Part shown: piece after piece, positions 1 through 8,155 of the stretch
Layout: the number at the start of each line of letters is the position of its first letter
How positions within the stretch are numbered: the stretch's first letter is position 1
Assembly (NCBI GenBank): GCA_937923945.1
Contig: CALDWC010000135.1
Coordinates: 1 to 31,343 of the forward strand
From: an uncultured Treponema sp.
GTDB lineage: Bacteria > Spirochaetota > Spirochaetia > Treponematales > Treponemataceae
Direction of reading: 5' to 3'
Length of the DNA stretch: 31,343 nucleotides
The notes under the pieces: generated by a model
The model's database searches: none
What the model was told of the DNA's origin: nothing
What the model saw: only the letters and a program-made list of their open reading frames with translations
Translations under genes and position numbers: made by a program

Positions 1-190
1 GTACAATTATATGAATTTTTCAAAACTCGCAATAGACTAAGGGAAGTCTCTAAAAGCTGATGTTTTTAAAAGACTACTTTTCAGTACCCACTTTTAAAAT
101 CGTTGTTTCGCAAATGTTCAGAGCCACTTATACTGAACATTGAGAAACAATTAGGAAACGATGTTAAACTTTAATCAACGTTTCCCAAAG
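1..190 (+). repeat. Modular intergenic repeat, copy A (cut by window start)
   Basis: This is the first of four copies of one repeat family in the window. It shares with copy C (20734-21058) the second arm of a 16-bp hairpin (TTTTTCAAAACTCG, near 17-30), the block CAGTACCCACTTTTAAAATCG near 82-101, and an imperfect stem formed by TTGTTTCGCAAATGTTC (103-119) and GAACATTGAGAAACAA (about 135-150). It ends near the TTTAATCAACGTTTCCC motif around 170-185. The window boundary removes its left end. It lies directly upstream of a degraded gene. Confidence 0.85.
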
Positions 191-306
191 GGTGAAATTA
201 TCATTTTTCAAAGACACATTATCAACTATTTAGGCTACTGCGTGCAAGCTTTTGTTATCAAAAAAAACGCCCCGCTACGATACAATCGCTAAAAAGCTCT
301 TGCGCG

Positions 307-504
307 TTGATGAAAAATATTGAAGCGGTGCCGGAAAATATCGTGTACATTGAATTGCTTTCAATGGGCTTTTCCGTTAAAATCGGCAGAGTGAAAGATA
401 AGGAAATTGACTTTATAGCGAAAAAAGAGGCGGTACGGTTACCGCGGTCAAACTTGTATGCTAAACCCATTTTTCACGGTAATGCAAACTTTTATCGGTC
501 TTGA
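307..504 (+). pseudogene. Remnant of a DUF4143-type AAA ATPase gene
   Basis: About 40 residues of this frame (PENIVYIELLSMGFSVKIG, then KDKEIDFIAKKE) resemble the C-terminal DUF4143 domain of bacterial AAA ATPases, which typically reads ENIVYxELLxRG...KEIDFVA. The match fades after about position 430, where the frame runs on into unrelated residues to a stop at 502-504. There is no ATPase core (Walker A/B) upstream, where repeat copy A sits. A TTG at 307 could open the frame, but with no ribosome binding site I read this as a decayed fragment, not a gene. The family call rests on motif recognition only. Confidence 0.65.
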
Positions 505-529
505 CAATTACCGGTATCGTGTGTAAAGT
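501..529 (+). promoter_or_regulatory. Promoter of the esterase-like gene, leaderless geometry
   Basis: A perfect -35 box TTGACA (501-506) and a -10 box TAAAGT (524-529) are separated by 17 bp. The -10 box ends 6 nt before the ATG at 536, so the predicted transcription start falls on or next to the start codon. No Shine-Dalgarno sequence is present. Confidence 0.6.
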
Positions 530-535
530 AGCGGT

Positions 536-1441
536 ATGTCCGATTGTGAAAAATTACGCAAGCAATTAAAACATCGCGTATATTCAAAAAAACTGATGCC
601 CGAACAATGTCGAGAAAACTATGAATGTTTTTTCAACGATGTATTTTTACCGAATGAAGTTGAGTGTGCAACGGAGCAGGTTGCAGGCGAAAATGTTTTA
701 GTACTCACGCCTATGGTCAAAAATGCAAAGCAGTGTGTACTCTATTTTCACGGCGGCTTTTTTGAAATCGGAACGCAAAAATCTTATACCGGTTTTTGTG
801 CCTCGCTTGCAAATGCGTGCCAAGCGGAAGTTGTTTTACCGGAAATCGCACCGGCGTATGAAAAGCCGTTCCCATTTCAGCTTGAAGCGGCATATCGCGT
901 ATATCGGGGCTTGCAGCAAAGCGGGCGGTTTGCCGGGTATCACTTTGTTTTTGCAGGGGACGGAAGCGGGGCAACGCTGTGTTTTGCACTTGCATTGTAT
1001 GTACTGGACAAAGAGAAAAAACTTCCGCTCGGTATTGCCGTGATGTCGCCTTTGGTTGACCTGCAGATTAAAAAAATAAAGCATAAGGACGAACTTCTCT
1101 CGTTAGAACTTTTTGAGCGGTATGTGAAAAATTATGCAGGCGATAAAGATACGGCAAATCCGCTCATTTCACCGAGCCTTGCCGAATTGTCGGTGTTGAA
1201 AAAATTTCCGGCGGTGTTTGTGCAAGCAATTCGCGATGAATATCTTTTTGATCAGATAAACACTTTTGTGTCGCAACTGGAAAAAGCAGGTGTGACCATT
1301 GAAACGGAAAATTTTTCATCGGAGATGACTATGTTTCAGCTTTTTCCCGATGCGTGTAAAACGGCGCATCTTGCCGTTGAAAGTTTCGCAAAAAAAATTA
1401 TGGAAATGTTTTCCCATACTTTCGGTGAAAAAGACCGGTAA
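536..1441 (+). CDS. Alpha/beta-hydrolase fold (HSL/acetyl-esterase-like) protein with altered catalytic motifs
   Basis: The 301-residue protein has the layout of the hormone-sensitive-lipase type of alpha/beta hydrolases. It has the oxyanion motif HGGFFEIG at residues 72-79, a nucleophile-elbow region at 141-145 and a DEYLFD acid motif at 234-239. The elbow reads GDGSGA where the family has GDSAGG, so the usual Ser position is Gly and a Ser sits one place later. Near residues 262-269 the sequence is SEMTMFQLF, where relatives have a His just before the FQLF stretch. No His is present there. The acid residue remains. The protein may therefore be a non-catalytic relative or use a rearranged triad. 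It lacks a signal peptide and is probably cytoplasmic. It is expressed alone from the 501-529 promoter, and its start is fixed by that promoter, not by an RBS. Confidence 0.8.
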   Translation: MSDCEKLRKQLKHRVYSKKLMPEQCRENYECFFNDVFLPNEVECATEQVAGENVLVLTPMVKNAKQCVLYFHGGFFEIGTQKSYTGFCASLANACQAEVVLPEIAPAYEKPFPFQLEAAYRVYRGLQQSGRFAGYHFVFAGDGSGATLCFALALYVLDKEKKLPLGIAVMSPLVDLQIKKIKHKDELLSLELFERYVKNYAGDKDTANPLISPSLAELSVLKKFPAVFVQAIRDEYLFDQINTFVSQLEKAGVTIETENFSSEMTMFQLFPDACKTAHLAVESFAKKIMEMFSHTFGEKDR

Positions 1442-1503
1442 AAAAGATTCGAGCCGTTAAAAAATCTATAAATTTAATTTTTATGTCGGTTAAAAATTCA
1501 CTA

Positions 1504-1532
1504 TTGCATTTTTGCCGTTTTTTTAGTATATT
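1504..1532 (+). promoter_or_regulatory. Promoter of the glycosidase/HD-GYP unit
   Basis: TTGCAT (1504-1509) and TATATT (1527-1532) are separated by 17 bp. This predicts a transcription start near 1539 and a leader of about 60 nt before the TTG start at 1599. A GAGGT ribosome binding site lies at about 1589-1593. Confidence 0.55.
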
Positions 1533-1598
1533 GGAACGATGATATTTTGAAATGTTTAGGGGCAAAATAGTATCAAAATATCCGTTACGAGGTACACT

Positions 1599-3041
1599 TT
1601 GAATAAACGAATTTTCCCGCAAATCCACTTTTATGATAAAGACTTTATCGATATTTATGAACGAACTTGGAAACATATTGAAAATTACTGGTTGCCGATT
1701 GAAGAGGGAATGGATCAAAAGTTCTTTTATTACCCGGAAGAAACCGGAAAGTTTTTAGACCAGTACGCTTCAATTTTTTCCACGTTCTTTTTAGTGTACT
1801 CCAATCGCAATTATATTGCAGAAACCAATCTGGATTATTTTTATCGAAAGCAGGAAATTACCGGAGCAATTCGGAGCCGTTATAATTTGGAAACGGATAC
1901 TGCGGTGATTGCAAAAGATAATCCAAACGGTGTGGGAATCCCCGTTTTTGCCTGGGCGGAATTATGCGTTTATAACATGACGGCAAATAAACGTCGATTA
2001 AAAGAAGTGCTTCCCATTCTTGAAAATTATATGCAGTGGCTCAATGACACTTGTCTCGACGAAAACGGTTTGTATCACGTACCCGTTTCCGCGATGAACT
2101 TCGGTAACGGCGCGCGTAAAGACAGTTTTTTTTCTGTTGATTTTAACGCGTGCGTTGCTTTGAACACGTTATGTCTCGCCGAAATCGCCGATATTTTAAA
2201 CGAAAAAGAAATTGAGTTTAAATATAAAAAAATGTACTTTGGAATTAAAACCCGCATTAACGAAAAAATGTGGGACGAAGAAACCGGCTTTTATTATGAC
2301 CTTGATAAAAATGAAAGCATGCTTTTAATTAAAAGTCTTTCATCGTATTGGACATTGATGGCGGAAATACCGAATAAGCCGAAGGTTGAAAAACTGCTCA
2401 CGCATCTCGCTGATCCGAAAGTATTCGGCACGGAGCATCCGTTTCCTTGCCTTGCCGTCAGTGATGCTTCGTTCAGCGATAAGGGAAACGGCTACTGCGG
2501 CAGTGTTTTTCCTGAATTAAACTATATCGTCATCAAAGGCTTACAAAAATACGGCTATTTTGAATTAGCCCGCGAGTATGCGATGCGGCATATTTATTTT
2601 GTGTTGGAAACGATTTCTCCCAGCGATGAAGCGAAAGCGGAAAGTGAAAGTGCCGCTTTTTGGGAAGCGTATAATCCGTGCAGCGAAGGTCCTGCGACTT
2701 GGCAGCGGCACAGTTGGTTTCCCCGAAAAGATTATGTTTTAACGATCGGATTAACTACCATTTCGCTGATGATTGAAAACGTACTCGGCTTGGAAATAAA
2801 CTTACCGCGGAAAACAATTGACTGGACGATTACCTCGATTGAGGAAATGGGAATTCAAAATATCAGTTTGAAAAAAAATATGATACGGAAAATTTTAACG
2901 GAAAAAACAAATCGCGGCTGGGAAATAAAAATCGAAAATGAAAAGCTGTACTATTTTGCACTGAAGATTTTAGATCAAAGCAAAGACAAGCGTCTACCGA
3001 TTCCGTCCGGAACCTGTTCGATGTTAATAGAAAAACTGTAG
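1599..3041 (+). CDS. (alpha/alpha)6-barrel glycoside hydrolase, GH63/trehalase-like
   Basis: The 480-residue protein resembles six-hairpin glycosidases of the GH63/GH37/mannosylglycerate-hydrolase type. It has alternating helices, an aromatic-rich active-site face, the segment MWDEETGFYYDLD around residues 226-238 and a late segment with FWEAYNP and the WQRHSWFPRKDYV region (about 350-385). The likely catalytic acids are among these Asp/Glu residues, but I cannot assign them by eye, and the substrate (an alpha-glucoside or related sugar) is unknown. No signal peptide is visible, so it probably acts on cytoplasmic oligosaccharides. Translation starts at TTG, supported by GAGGT 5 nt upstream. 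The HD-GYP gene follows with only 12 nt between stop and ATG, so the two are very likely cotranscribed. Confidence 0.7.
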   Translation: MNKRIFPQIHFYDKDFIDIYERTWKHIENYWLPIEEGMDQKFFYYPEETGKFLDQYASIFSTFFLVYSNRNYIAETNLDYFYRKQEITGAIRSRYNLETDTAVIAKDNPNGVGIPVFAWAELCVYNMTANKRRLKEVLPILENYMQWLNDTCLDENGLYHVPVSAMNFGNGARKDSFFSVDFNACVALNTLCLAEIADILNEKEIEFKYKKMYFGIKTRINEKMWDEETGFYYDLDKNESMLLIKSLSSYWTLMAEIPNKPKVEKLLTHLADPKVFGTEHPFPCLAVSDASFSDKGNGYCGSVFPELNYIVIKGLQKYGYFELAREYAMRHIYFVLETISPSDEAKAESESAAFWEAYNPCSEGPATWQRHSWFPRKDYVLTIGLTTISLMIENVLGLEINLPRKTIDWTITSIEEMGIQNISLKKNMIRKILTEKTNRGWEIKIENEKLYYFALKILDQSKDKRLPIPSGTCSMLIEKL

Positions 3042-3053
3042 TTGGGAGTTGCT

Positions 3054-4241
3054 ATGAAAAAAATAAAAATTTTCGGTCTTCGAGAAGGAATGCGGTTTTC
3101 AAAACCGCTCTACCTGGACGACGGTGAAAATGAAATAATTGCAGCCGGCACGCTCATTTCCGATGATCAGTTGTTGTTGTTGAAAAATAAAGGTTATGAG
3201 TTTTTGTTTACCGAAGGGGATCTCATGGAAGATGATAACGATGATGTCGATGCATCAACCGATTCGGTGAAAAATAAAAATCAACCTGTTGAAACAGAAT
3301 CGACTTCCAATTCAAACCTATTACAATCGCTTAAAAGTACGGAAGCGTATACGGACTACGTGATTTTGGTTCAAAACTGCCAGAAAATTTTTGATTCGGT
3401 GCAAAATCGTGAACGACTGACAATGAGTCCGGTTACTAAAGTACTGCGGGATTTGAAGCAGCTCGTTGATGCACACCCTGAATTATGCGTGGCTCTCATT
3501 TTGGAAAATGATATTGCAGGATACGAAATGGGAAAATCCGCTATGGATGTGGCAAGTCTTTCATACTTGATTGCGCAGTATATGCAGTTCGGTGCGGATA
3601 AAATCGAAGAAATCACGATTGCGGCGTTGCTCCATGATGTCGGGATGCTCCGCGTGAATCGCGATATTCTTATGAAAAAAGAAAAACTGAATGATGCGGA
3701 AAAACAAGCGATTGAAACGCATACGACATACGGTTATAACTGTCTTGTCAACGAGTTCATGCTACCCGATCGTCTTGCGAAAATCGTCCTCCAGCACCAC
3801 GAATGGTACGACGGTTCCGGTTACCCCGGACGTTTGACGGCTGACGAAATCGACATCGGTGCTCGGATTATCGCCTGTGCCGACGCGTTCACTGCGATGA
3901 CCAGTCCCAAATCGTACCGCAAAGCGATGCTCGGTTATGATGCGATGAAAACGCTGCTCACGGATAACGGCACCCATTTTGACCCGAATGTTATCAATGC
4001 GCTTATCCGCAGCATCGGCATTTACCCGATCGGCTCAATCGTGATGCTCAGCGATAACGCCCTGTGCCGTGTTGTCAAAAGCGTCCCCGAATTTCCGCTT
4101 CGTCCGCAACTTCGTTTGTTGATTGACGGTGCCGGAACGGTATACGGCGATAACGAAGATAAAATCGTCAGCTTGCAAATCCAGAAAAATTTATTTATTA
4201 CGCAGGCGATTGATCCGTCGCTCGTTTCTCTTACCGACTAA
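3054..4241 (+). CDS. HD-GYP domain protein (c-di-GMP phosphodiesterase family), degenerate metal site
   Basis: The start at ATG 3054, preceded by GGGAG with 5 nt spacing, is preferred over the in-frame TTG at 3042. This gives 395 residues. An N-terminal segment of about 60 residues (LREGMRFSKPLYLDDG) is typical of the small domain preceding HD-GYP. An acidic linker follows (about 58-90). The HD-GYP domain has HDVG at 194-197, a further His in the IETHTTYG segment, and HHEWYDGSGYP at 238-248, followed by an ADAFTAMTSPKSYRKAM segment. Two deviations are visible. The first conserved His of the domain (usually HSxxVA) reads KSAMDVA, and the Lys of HDxGK is Met. Activity on c-di-GMP is thus plausible but not assured. 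It could instead be a c-di-GMP-responsive regulator of the adjoining glycosidase. Its stop overlaps the stop of the opposing gene by 3-4 bases. Confidence 0.85.
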   Translation: MKKIKIFGLREGMRFSKPLYLDDGENEIIAAGTLISDDQLLLLKNKGYEFLFTEGDLMEDDNDDVDASTDSVKNKNQPVETESTSNSNLLQSLKSTEAYTDYVILVQNCQKIFDSVQNRERLTMSPVTKVLRDLKQLVDAHPELCVALILENDIAGYEMGKSAMDVASLSYLIAQYMQFGADKIEEITIAALLHDVGMLRVNRDILMKKEKLNDAEKQAIETHTTYGYNCLVNEFMLPDRLAKIVLQHHEWYDGSGYPGRLTADEIDIGARIIACADAFTAMTSPKSYRKAMLGYDAMKTLLTDNGTHFDPNVINALIRSIGIYPIGSIVMLSDNALCRVVKSVPEFPLRPQLRLLIDGAGTVYGDNEDKIVSLQIQKNLFITQAIDPSLVSLTD

Positions 4242-5344
4242 TCAAACCGTGTTCGGTCGTTTTGTGCACTCCATTCTCGAAAAACGCTGATAATTTTTAA
4301 ATTATCTGCATGGCTTTTTACGGCAATGCGGATCCATTCTGCAAGGGCGAGTTCAGCGTCAGGCGTGTTTCCAAATACGGTAAAAAAATTATTTGCTTTG
4401 CGCAAAATAATGCCGCGCCGAACAAAAAAATCAAAGACTTCGTCTGCTGTCGCACTATCGAGGCGGAGTAAAATAAAATTCGCTTCGGTTTTAAAAACGA
4501 AAATGCCGGAAATCTTTTTTAATTCGTGCAATAAAAATTCCCGTTCGGTTTTGATGTACGCTTTTGATTTTTCAATGTAGCTTTTATCGCGGAAAATAAC
4601 CGTCCCCGCAATTTCCGCCAAAGCATTGACATGCCAGCTCAGTTGGTATGATGAAATTGCTGCCGCCGTTTTTTCGGAAGTACAGGCGTAAGCCAGCCGC
4701 AAGCCCGGCAAACCGAAAAACTTGGTTGCCGCCCGAATAATCGCAACATTACGATATTCGTATTTTTTAAAAAGCGCAACACTGTCATAGCGAAGTTCGG
4801 TAAATTCAAAAAAAGTTTCATCCAAAAGGAGAAACGCTTTTTTTTCTAAAACGATTTTGTATATCCGTTCCAGCTGCTCGCGTGAAATCGTATGTCCGGT
4901 AGGATTATTCGGGTTGGTTAAAACGAGCATGCTTTTTTTGTGCAGCGCTTTTTCGATACTCGTTTCATCAAGTGAAAAATGTCCGCGATAAAGCTGTGGA
5001 ACTTCAATGATTTTTTTTCGGTGTACGGATGCTCTGGTTTTATATTCGGAAAAGCAGGGCGGACACACCACAGTTGCCTCGCAGTGCAGCATAAACGCGT
5101 CGATGATTTCCATCGCGCCGTTTCCGACGATGACTCGTTCCGATGTGCAACCCAAATATGCCGCAACTTCCTGCTTGAGCGCCCGATACTGTATGTCGGG
5201 ATACTGCTGCAGCACAGCCAAGTTTTTCGACAACGCAGTAGACAATCCGGGCGGAAACCCGAGCGGATTGATATTGCTGCTGAAGTCCAAAAGTTCTCCG
5301 GAGAAAAACTCTCGGTAGGAAATGACATCGCCGCCGTGCTGCAT
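4238..5344 (-). CDS. cobD: CobD/HisC-like PLP-dependent aminotransferase-fold enzyme
   Basis: The 368-residue fold-type I PLP enzyme starts with HGGD and then DFSSNINPLG, a beginning typical of L-threonine-O-3-phosphate decarboxylase (CobD) and less so of histidinol-phosphate aminotransferase (HisC). It has NPNNPTG at 144-150, the PLP-ring Asp in LLLDE (Asp175) and the Schiff-base Lys208 in ATKFFGLPGLRLAY. CobD supplies aminopropanol phosphate for the lower loop of cobalamin. HisC makes histidinol phosphate. No other cobalamin or histidine-biosynthesis gene is in the window. The gene begins 21 nt after the F420-ligase-like gene and has no clear RBS of its own, which suggests translational coupling. 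The two substrates cannot be told apart by eye, so the function is tentative. Confidence 0.7.
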   Translation of the reverse strand: MQHGGDVISYREFFSGELLDFSSNINPLGFPPGLSTALSKNLAVLQQYPDIQYRALKQEVAAYLGCTSERVIVGNGAMEIIDAFMLHCEATVVCPPCFSEYKTRASVHRKKIIEVPQLYRGHFSLDETSIEKALHKKSMLVLTNPNNPTGHTISREQLERIYKIVLEKKAFLLLDETFFEFTELRYDSVALFKKYEYRNVAIIRAATKFFGLPGLRLAYACTSEKTAAAISSYQLSWHVNALAEIAGTVIFRDKSYIEKSKAYIKTEREFLLHELKKISGIFVFKTEANFILLRLDSATADEVFDFFVRRGIILRKANNFFTVFGNTPDAELALAEWIRIAVKSHADNLKIISVFREWSAQNDRTRFD

Positions 5345-5365
5345 TCTTTGAAACGCTTTGTTGTG

Positions 5366-6562
5366 TTAGCCTTGGTACTTATCGAAGTAGCCTTGGATAA
5401 AAATAAACGGCGTTCCCTTATCGCCCGAACCCGAAGTTAAGTCGCACAACGAACCGATCAGATCGGTGAGCTGACGCGGTGTCGTTCCTTCACTGAAAAG
5501 CACGTTGATATTTGTTTCGCTCTTTTTTTGATGCTCGGCGATATACGCCGCAATTTTTTTCGCCTGTTCGTCTTTCGGTAAATTCGGGAAAAGATTATCC
5601 GCAATGTATTTCAGTTTAATTTCATTCGGTGTTCCGCTCAAACCTTTTGTGTATGCGGGCGAAACAACCGGATCGGCGAGTTCCCAAATTTTGCCGACCG
5701 GATCGCGGAATGCGCCGTCGCCATACACCATTACTTCAATCATAATGCCGGTTTTGTCAAACACGATTTTTTGAACTTTATCAACGATGGGTTGAGGATT
5801 TTCAGGAAACAATTTCAGCGAATCGTCCGAAGCCTTGTTTGAACCCAAAAGTCCGTACTTACTGTTAAAGCCGCTGCCTGCAACGGGTGCCGTCAAAATA
5901 TCGTCCAAGCCTAACACGGTTTTTCCGCCGGCTTTTTTCAAAATTGCTTTTGTGTGATTTCTCGTATGAATGTCGCAAGTCAAAACCGATTTCGTATATT
6001 TTAAACAGTCTTTCGCGTTGTTTGATAAAACGATAAATGAGTCCTTATTATGTGCTTTGATAATTTCGTTGTAGTATTGCAAGTAGTCGACGCCGGTAAA
6101 TCTATGAACGGTCGAGCCGAATTTTTCATGAAACTCCGCAACGGTGAAACTATCCGCTAGAGGATTGCAGCCGCTGTCTTCGAGAAGCGTCGCGTCAATT
6201 AACTGATTACCGACTTCGTCCGAAGGATAGCTCAAAATCACGACCAGTTTTTTTCCGGTTTTTGCAATTCCTTCCAAGCAGGGCGCAAAACGATTTCGGC
6301 TTAAAATCGGAAACACCAACGCTAACGTATCATCCGAAAATTTTGCGTCAATGTCCTGCGCGATTTGCTCCATCGTTGCATAGTTTCCTTGCGCCCGAGC
6401 AACAACGGATTCCGTCAACGCGAGAATATCCGTGCTGTGCAGTTCAATGCCTTCCCGCGCAACCGCATTCAAAAGCGTTTCCGCCGCAATCGATGCGACA
6501 TCGTCACCCTTGCTGATAATCGGAGCAATAAGCCCCCGTGAAATCGTCCCAAAAGTTTTCAT
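5366..6562 (-). CDS. CofE-like (coenzyme F420-0:L-glutamate ligase family) protein
   Basis: The protein matches the F420-0 gamma-glutamyl ligase family by an N-terminal DILALTESVVARAQGNY segment (about 47-63 of 398 residues), FPILSRNRFA, SYPSDEVGN and a VYGDGAFRDPVGKIWE region. Family members form amide bonds between an acid and the amino group of glutamate using GTP. Spirochetes are not known to make F420, so the acceptor here is probably another small acid. I chose ATG 6562, which has GGGAG 7 nt upstream, over the in-frame start at 6598 that would lie on top of the promoter. It is the first gene of a pair with the CobD/HisC-like enzyme, which suggests a shared small-molecule pathway. Confidence 0.8.
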   Translation of the reverse strand: MKTFGTISRGLIAPIISKGDDVASIAAETLLNAVAREGIELHSTDILALTESVVARAQGNYATMEQIAQDIDAKFSDDTLALVFPILSRNRFAPCLEGIAKTGKKLVVILSYPSDEVGNQLIDATLLEDSGCNPLADSFTVAEFHEKFGSTVHRFTGVDYLQYYNEIIKAHNKDSFIVLSNNAKDCLKYTKSVLTCDIHTRNHTKAILKKAGGKTVLGLDDILTAPVAGSGFNSKYGLLGSNKASDDSLKLFPENPQPIVDKVQKIVFDKTGIMIEVMVYGDGAFRDPVGKIWELADPVVSPAYTKGLSGTPNEIKLKYIADNLFPNLPKDEQAKKIAAYIAEHQKKSETNINVLFSEGTTPRQLTDLIGSLCDLTSGSGDKGTPFIFIQGYFDKYQG

Positions 6563-6577
6563 AAAAATACTCCCGCT

Positions 6578-6605
6578 AAAATATTCCCAATTTATCAAGT
6601 GTCAA
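6578..6605 (-). promoter_or_regulatory. Promoter of the CofE-like/CobD-like pair
   Basis: Read on the minus strand, TTGACA lies at 6605-6600 and TATTTT at 6583-6578, with a 16-bp spacer. The predicted start lies just before the GGGAG ribosome binding site, leaving a very short leader before ATG 6562. Confidence 0.6.
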
Positions 6606-6970
6606 AAATATTTTTTAGCTCGTACCTTTCCGGCAATAGCCTGCCTGAAAAGCGGTTACATTGTATTCTTTTTTTTATAAAAGTCAATGGGAAAATAATA
6701 TAACACACTGAGGTGATTTTTGCTTTAAACGCTATCAGTGTCATCCGCACATGGACGTCCGCCGCTTTATACCGGCACGATTTTTCCCCGCACACCAAAG
6801 GAAATGCCGATTAAAGGTTTGACGCCGTTTAACAGCAACTTTGCGAAACAACGATTTTAAAGGTGGGCACTGAAAAACAGTCTTTTAAAAATCTAACTCG
6901 AGGTTTTGAAAGATGCCATCACTTCTCGATTGGATTAATCAGTGCCTCCCAAAGCGTATTCCCGTATTTT
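6606..6970. other. Intergenic region with no recognisable gene
   Basis: This 365-base gap separates the CofE-like gene from the end of dinB. Its right half is repeat copy B (6780-6950). In 6606-6779 I see no gene, RNA or convincing signal; the short open frames there have no RBS and no family likeness. Confidence 0.6.
6780..6950 (-). repeat. Modular intergenic repeat, copy B
   Basis: Inverted relative to copies A and C. Read on the minus strand it has GGAGGCACTGATTAAT (from 6950), a TCAATCGAGAA stretch, CTTTCAAAAC, the motif TTAGATTTTTAAAAGACT, then TTTTCAGTGCCCAC, TTTAAAATCGTTGTTTCGCA and a distal AAACCTTTAATCGGC-TTTCCTTT-CGGGGAAAAAT module. The inverted ends TCAGTGCC (6939-6946) and GGCACTGA (6866-6873) are exact complements. 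The hairpin module present in copies A and C is absent. Confidence 0.85.
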
Positions 6971-8152
6971 TCATTTATCTTTTTTCGGAATGAGCCGCGC
7001 TCGCGTTAAACTTTGTTTGCCGTTTTTTTTCGCAATACTGAGCGCCGTTTTTTCAACGAGCTTTTGTTTTTCGGCATGCCGCTGCGCAGCAGTTTGAAAA
7101 AGCTCCGGCTGTTCGCTCAGTTTTTCAGCGGCGACTTTTAAAACGCCGATTCCTAAAAGTCGAATCGGTTTTCCTGTTTCGTATTTGCGGTAAAACAAAT
7201 CCTTCGCGCGGCTAAAAATTTCGAGTGCGTTGGTAACCTCCGTCCCGATTTCCTGTATCGTGTACGTTTTAAAATCATGATAGCGTATTTTCACAAACAC
7301 GGTATTTGAGGTTACCTTTTCGGCAAGCATCCGCATACTGATTTCCGTTGCAAGCTGAAACAAAACATCTTCAACCGATTCCATATTTACCAAATCGGTT
7401 TCAAAGGTTTGTTCACTACTGATTGAATGACTTTGTCTTTCATCATTGAAAAGCGAATCCGTTTGTGCGTGCATTACATTAAACACAAATTGCCCGCTCG
7501 CTTTTCCTAAAATCAGCTGTAAATGTTCCAACGAGAGAGACGCGAGCATCTGCGTATCGATGATACCGTTTGCCTGTAATTTTTTCAGTGTTGTTTTTCC
7601 AATCCCCCAAATTTTTTCCATCGGAAGCCGTTGTATAAAAGCAATTTCATCTTTGGGTTTTATTTCATATAAGCCGTTCGGTTTTGAAAAGTCCGATGCG
7701 AGTTTTGCAAAGTATTTTGTGCGGGCAATTCCGATTGAAACGGTTAGCTGTGTTTTTTCAAAAATTTCCCGCTTGATGTTTTTTGCGATGTCTTTCGATG
7801 AACCGAACAGGAGCTGCATTCCGCTCATATTTAAAAAGCCTTCATCAATCGAAAGTTGTTGAAACTCCGGTGTGTGTGATTTGAGGATGCGCATTACTTC
7901 GTGTGATTTTTCGCAATATCGTTTCATTCGTACCGGTAAAAAAACGCCGTTCGGGCATAATTTTTTTGCGCTTAAAATCGGCATCCCTGAATGCACCCCG
8001 AATTTTCGCGCTTCGTAGGAACAGGTTGAAACGACCCCACGTGAACTCGAACCGCCGACGATCACCGGTTTGCCTTTTAAGTCCGGATTGTCCAACAGTT
8101 CCACATGAGCGTAAAACGCATCAATATCGGCGTGAAAAAAAACGGTTGCCAT
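6971..8152 (-). CDS. dinB: DNA polymerase IV (Y-family translesion polymerase)
   Basis: The 393-residue protein has the usual DinB length and motifs: HADIDAFYAHVE at the N terminus (first metal Asp, with Tyr at the usual aromatic steric-gate position), SYEARKFGV in the fingers, LSIDEGFLNM with the catalytic Asp-Glu pair near 102-103, then helix-hairpin-helix and little-finger regions. It copies past damaged template bases and may bind the sliding clamp. The ATG lies 3 nt after the stop of the upstream 7-TM gene with only a weak GAG upstream, so translation is probably coupled. It is the last gene of a long minus-strand series that ends before repeat copy B. Confidence 0.95.
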   Translation of the reverse strand: MATVFFHADIDAFYAHVELLDNPDLKGKPVIVGGSSSRGVVSTCSYEARKFGVHSGMPILSAKKLCPNGVFLPVRMKRYCEKSHEVMRILKSHTPEFQQLSIDEGFLNMSGMQLLFGSSKDIAKNIKREIFEKTQLTVSIGIARTKYFAKLASDFSKPNGLYEIKPKDEIAFIQRLPMEKIWGIGKTTLKKLQANGIIDTQMLASLSLEHLQLILGKASGQFVFNVMHAQTDSLFNDERQSHSISSEQTFETDLVNMESVEDVLFQLATEISMRMLAEKVTSNTVFVKIRYHDFKTYTIQEIGTEVTNALEIFSRAKDLFYRKYETGKPIRLLGIGVLKVAAEKLSEQPELFQTAAQRHAEKQKLVEKTALSIAKKNGKQSLTRARLIPKKDK

Positions 8153-8155
8153 ACA

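Noticed and set aside
5007..5440. Plus-strand open frames across the start of the CobD-like gene
   Set aside because: They mirror the minus-strand coding frame, lack ribosome binding sites and show no protein-family likeness.
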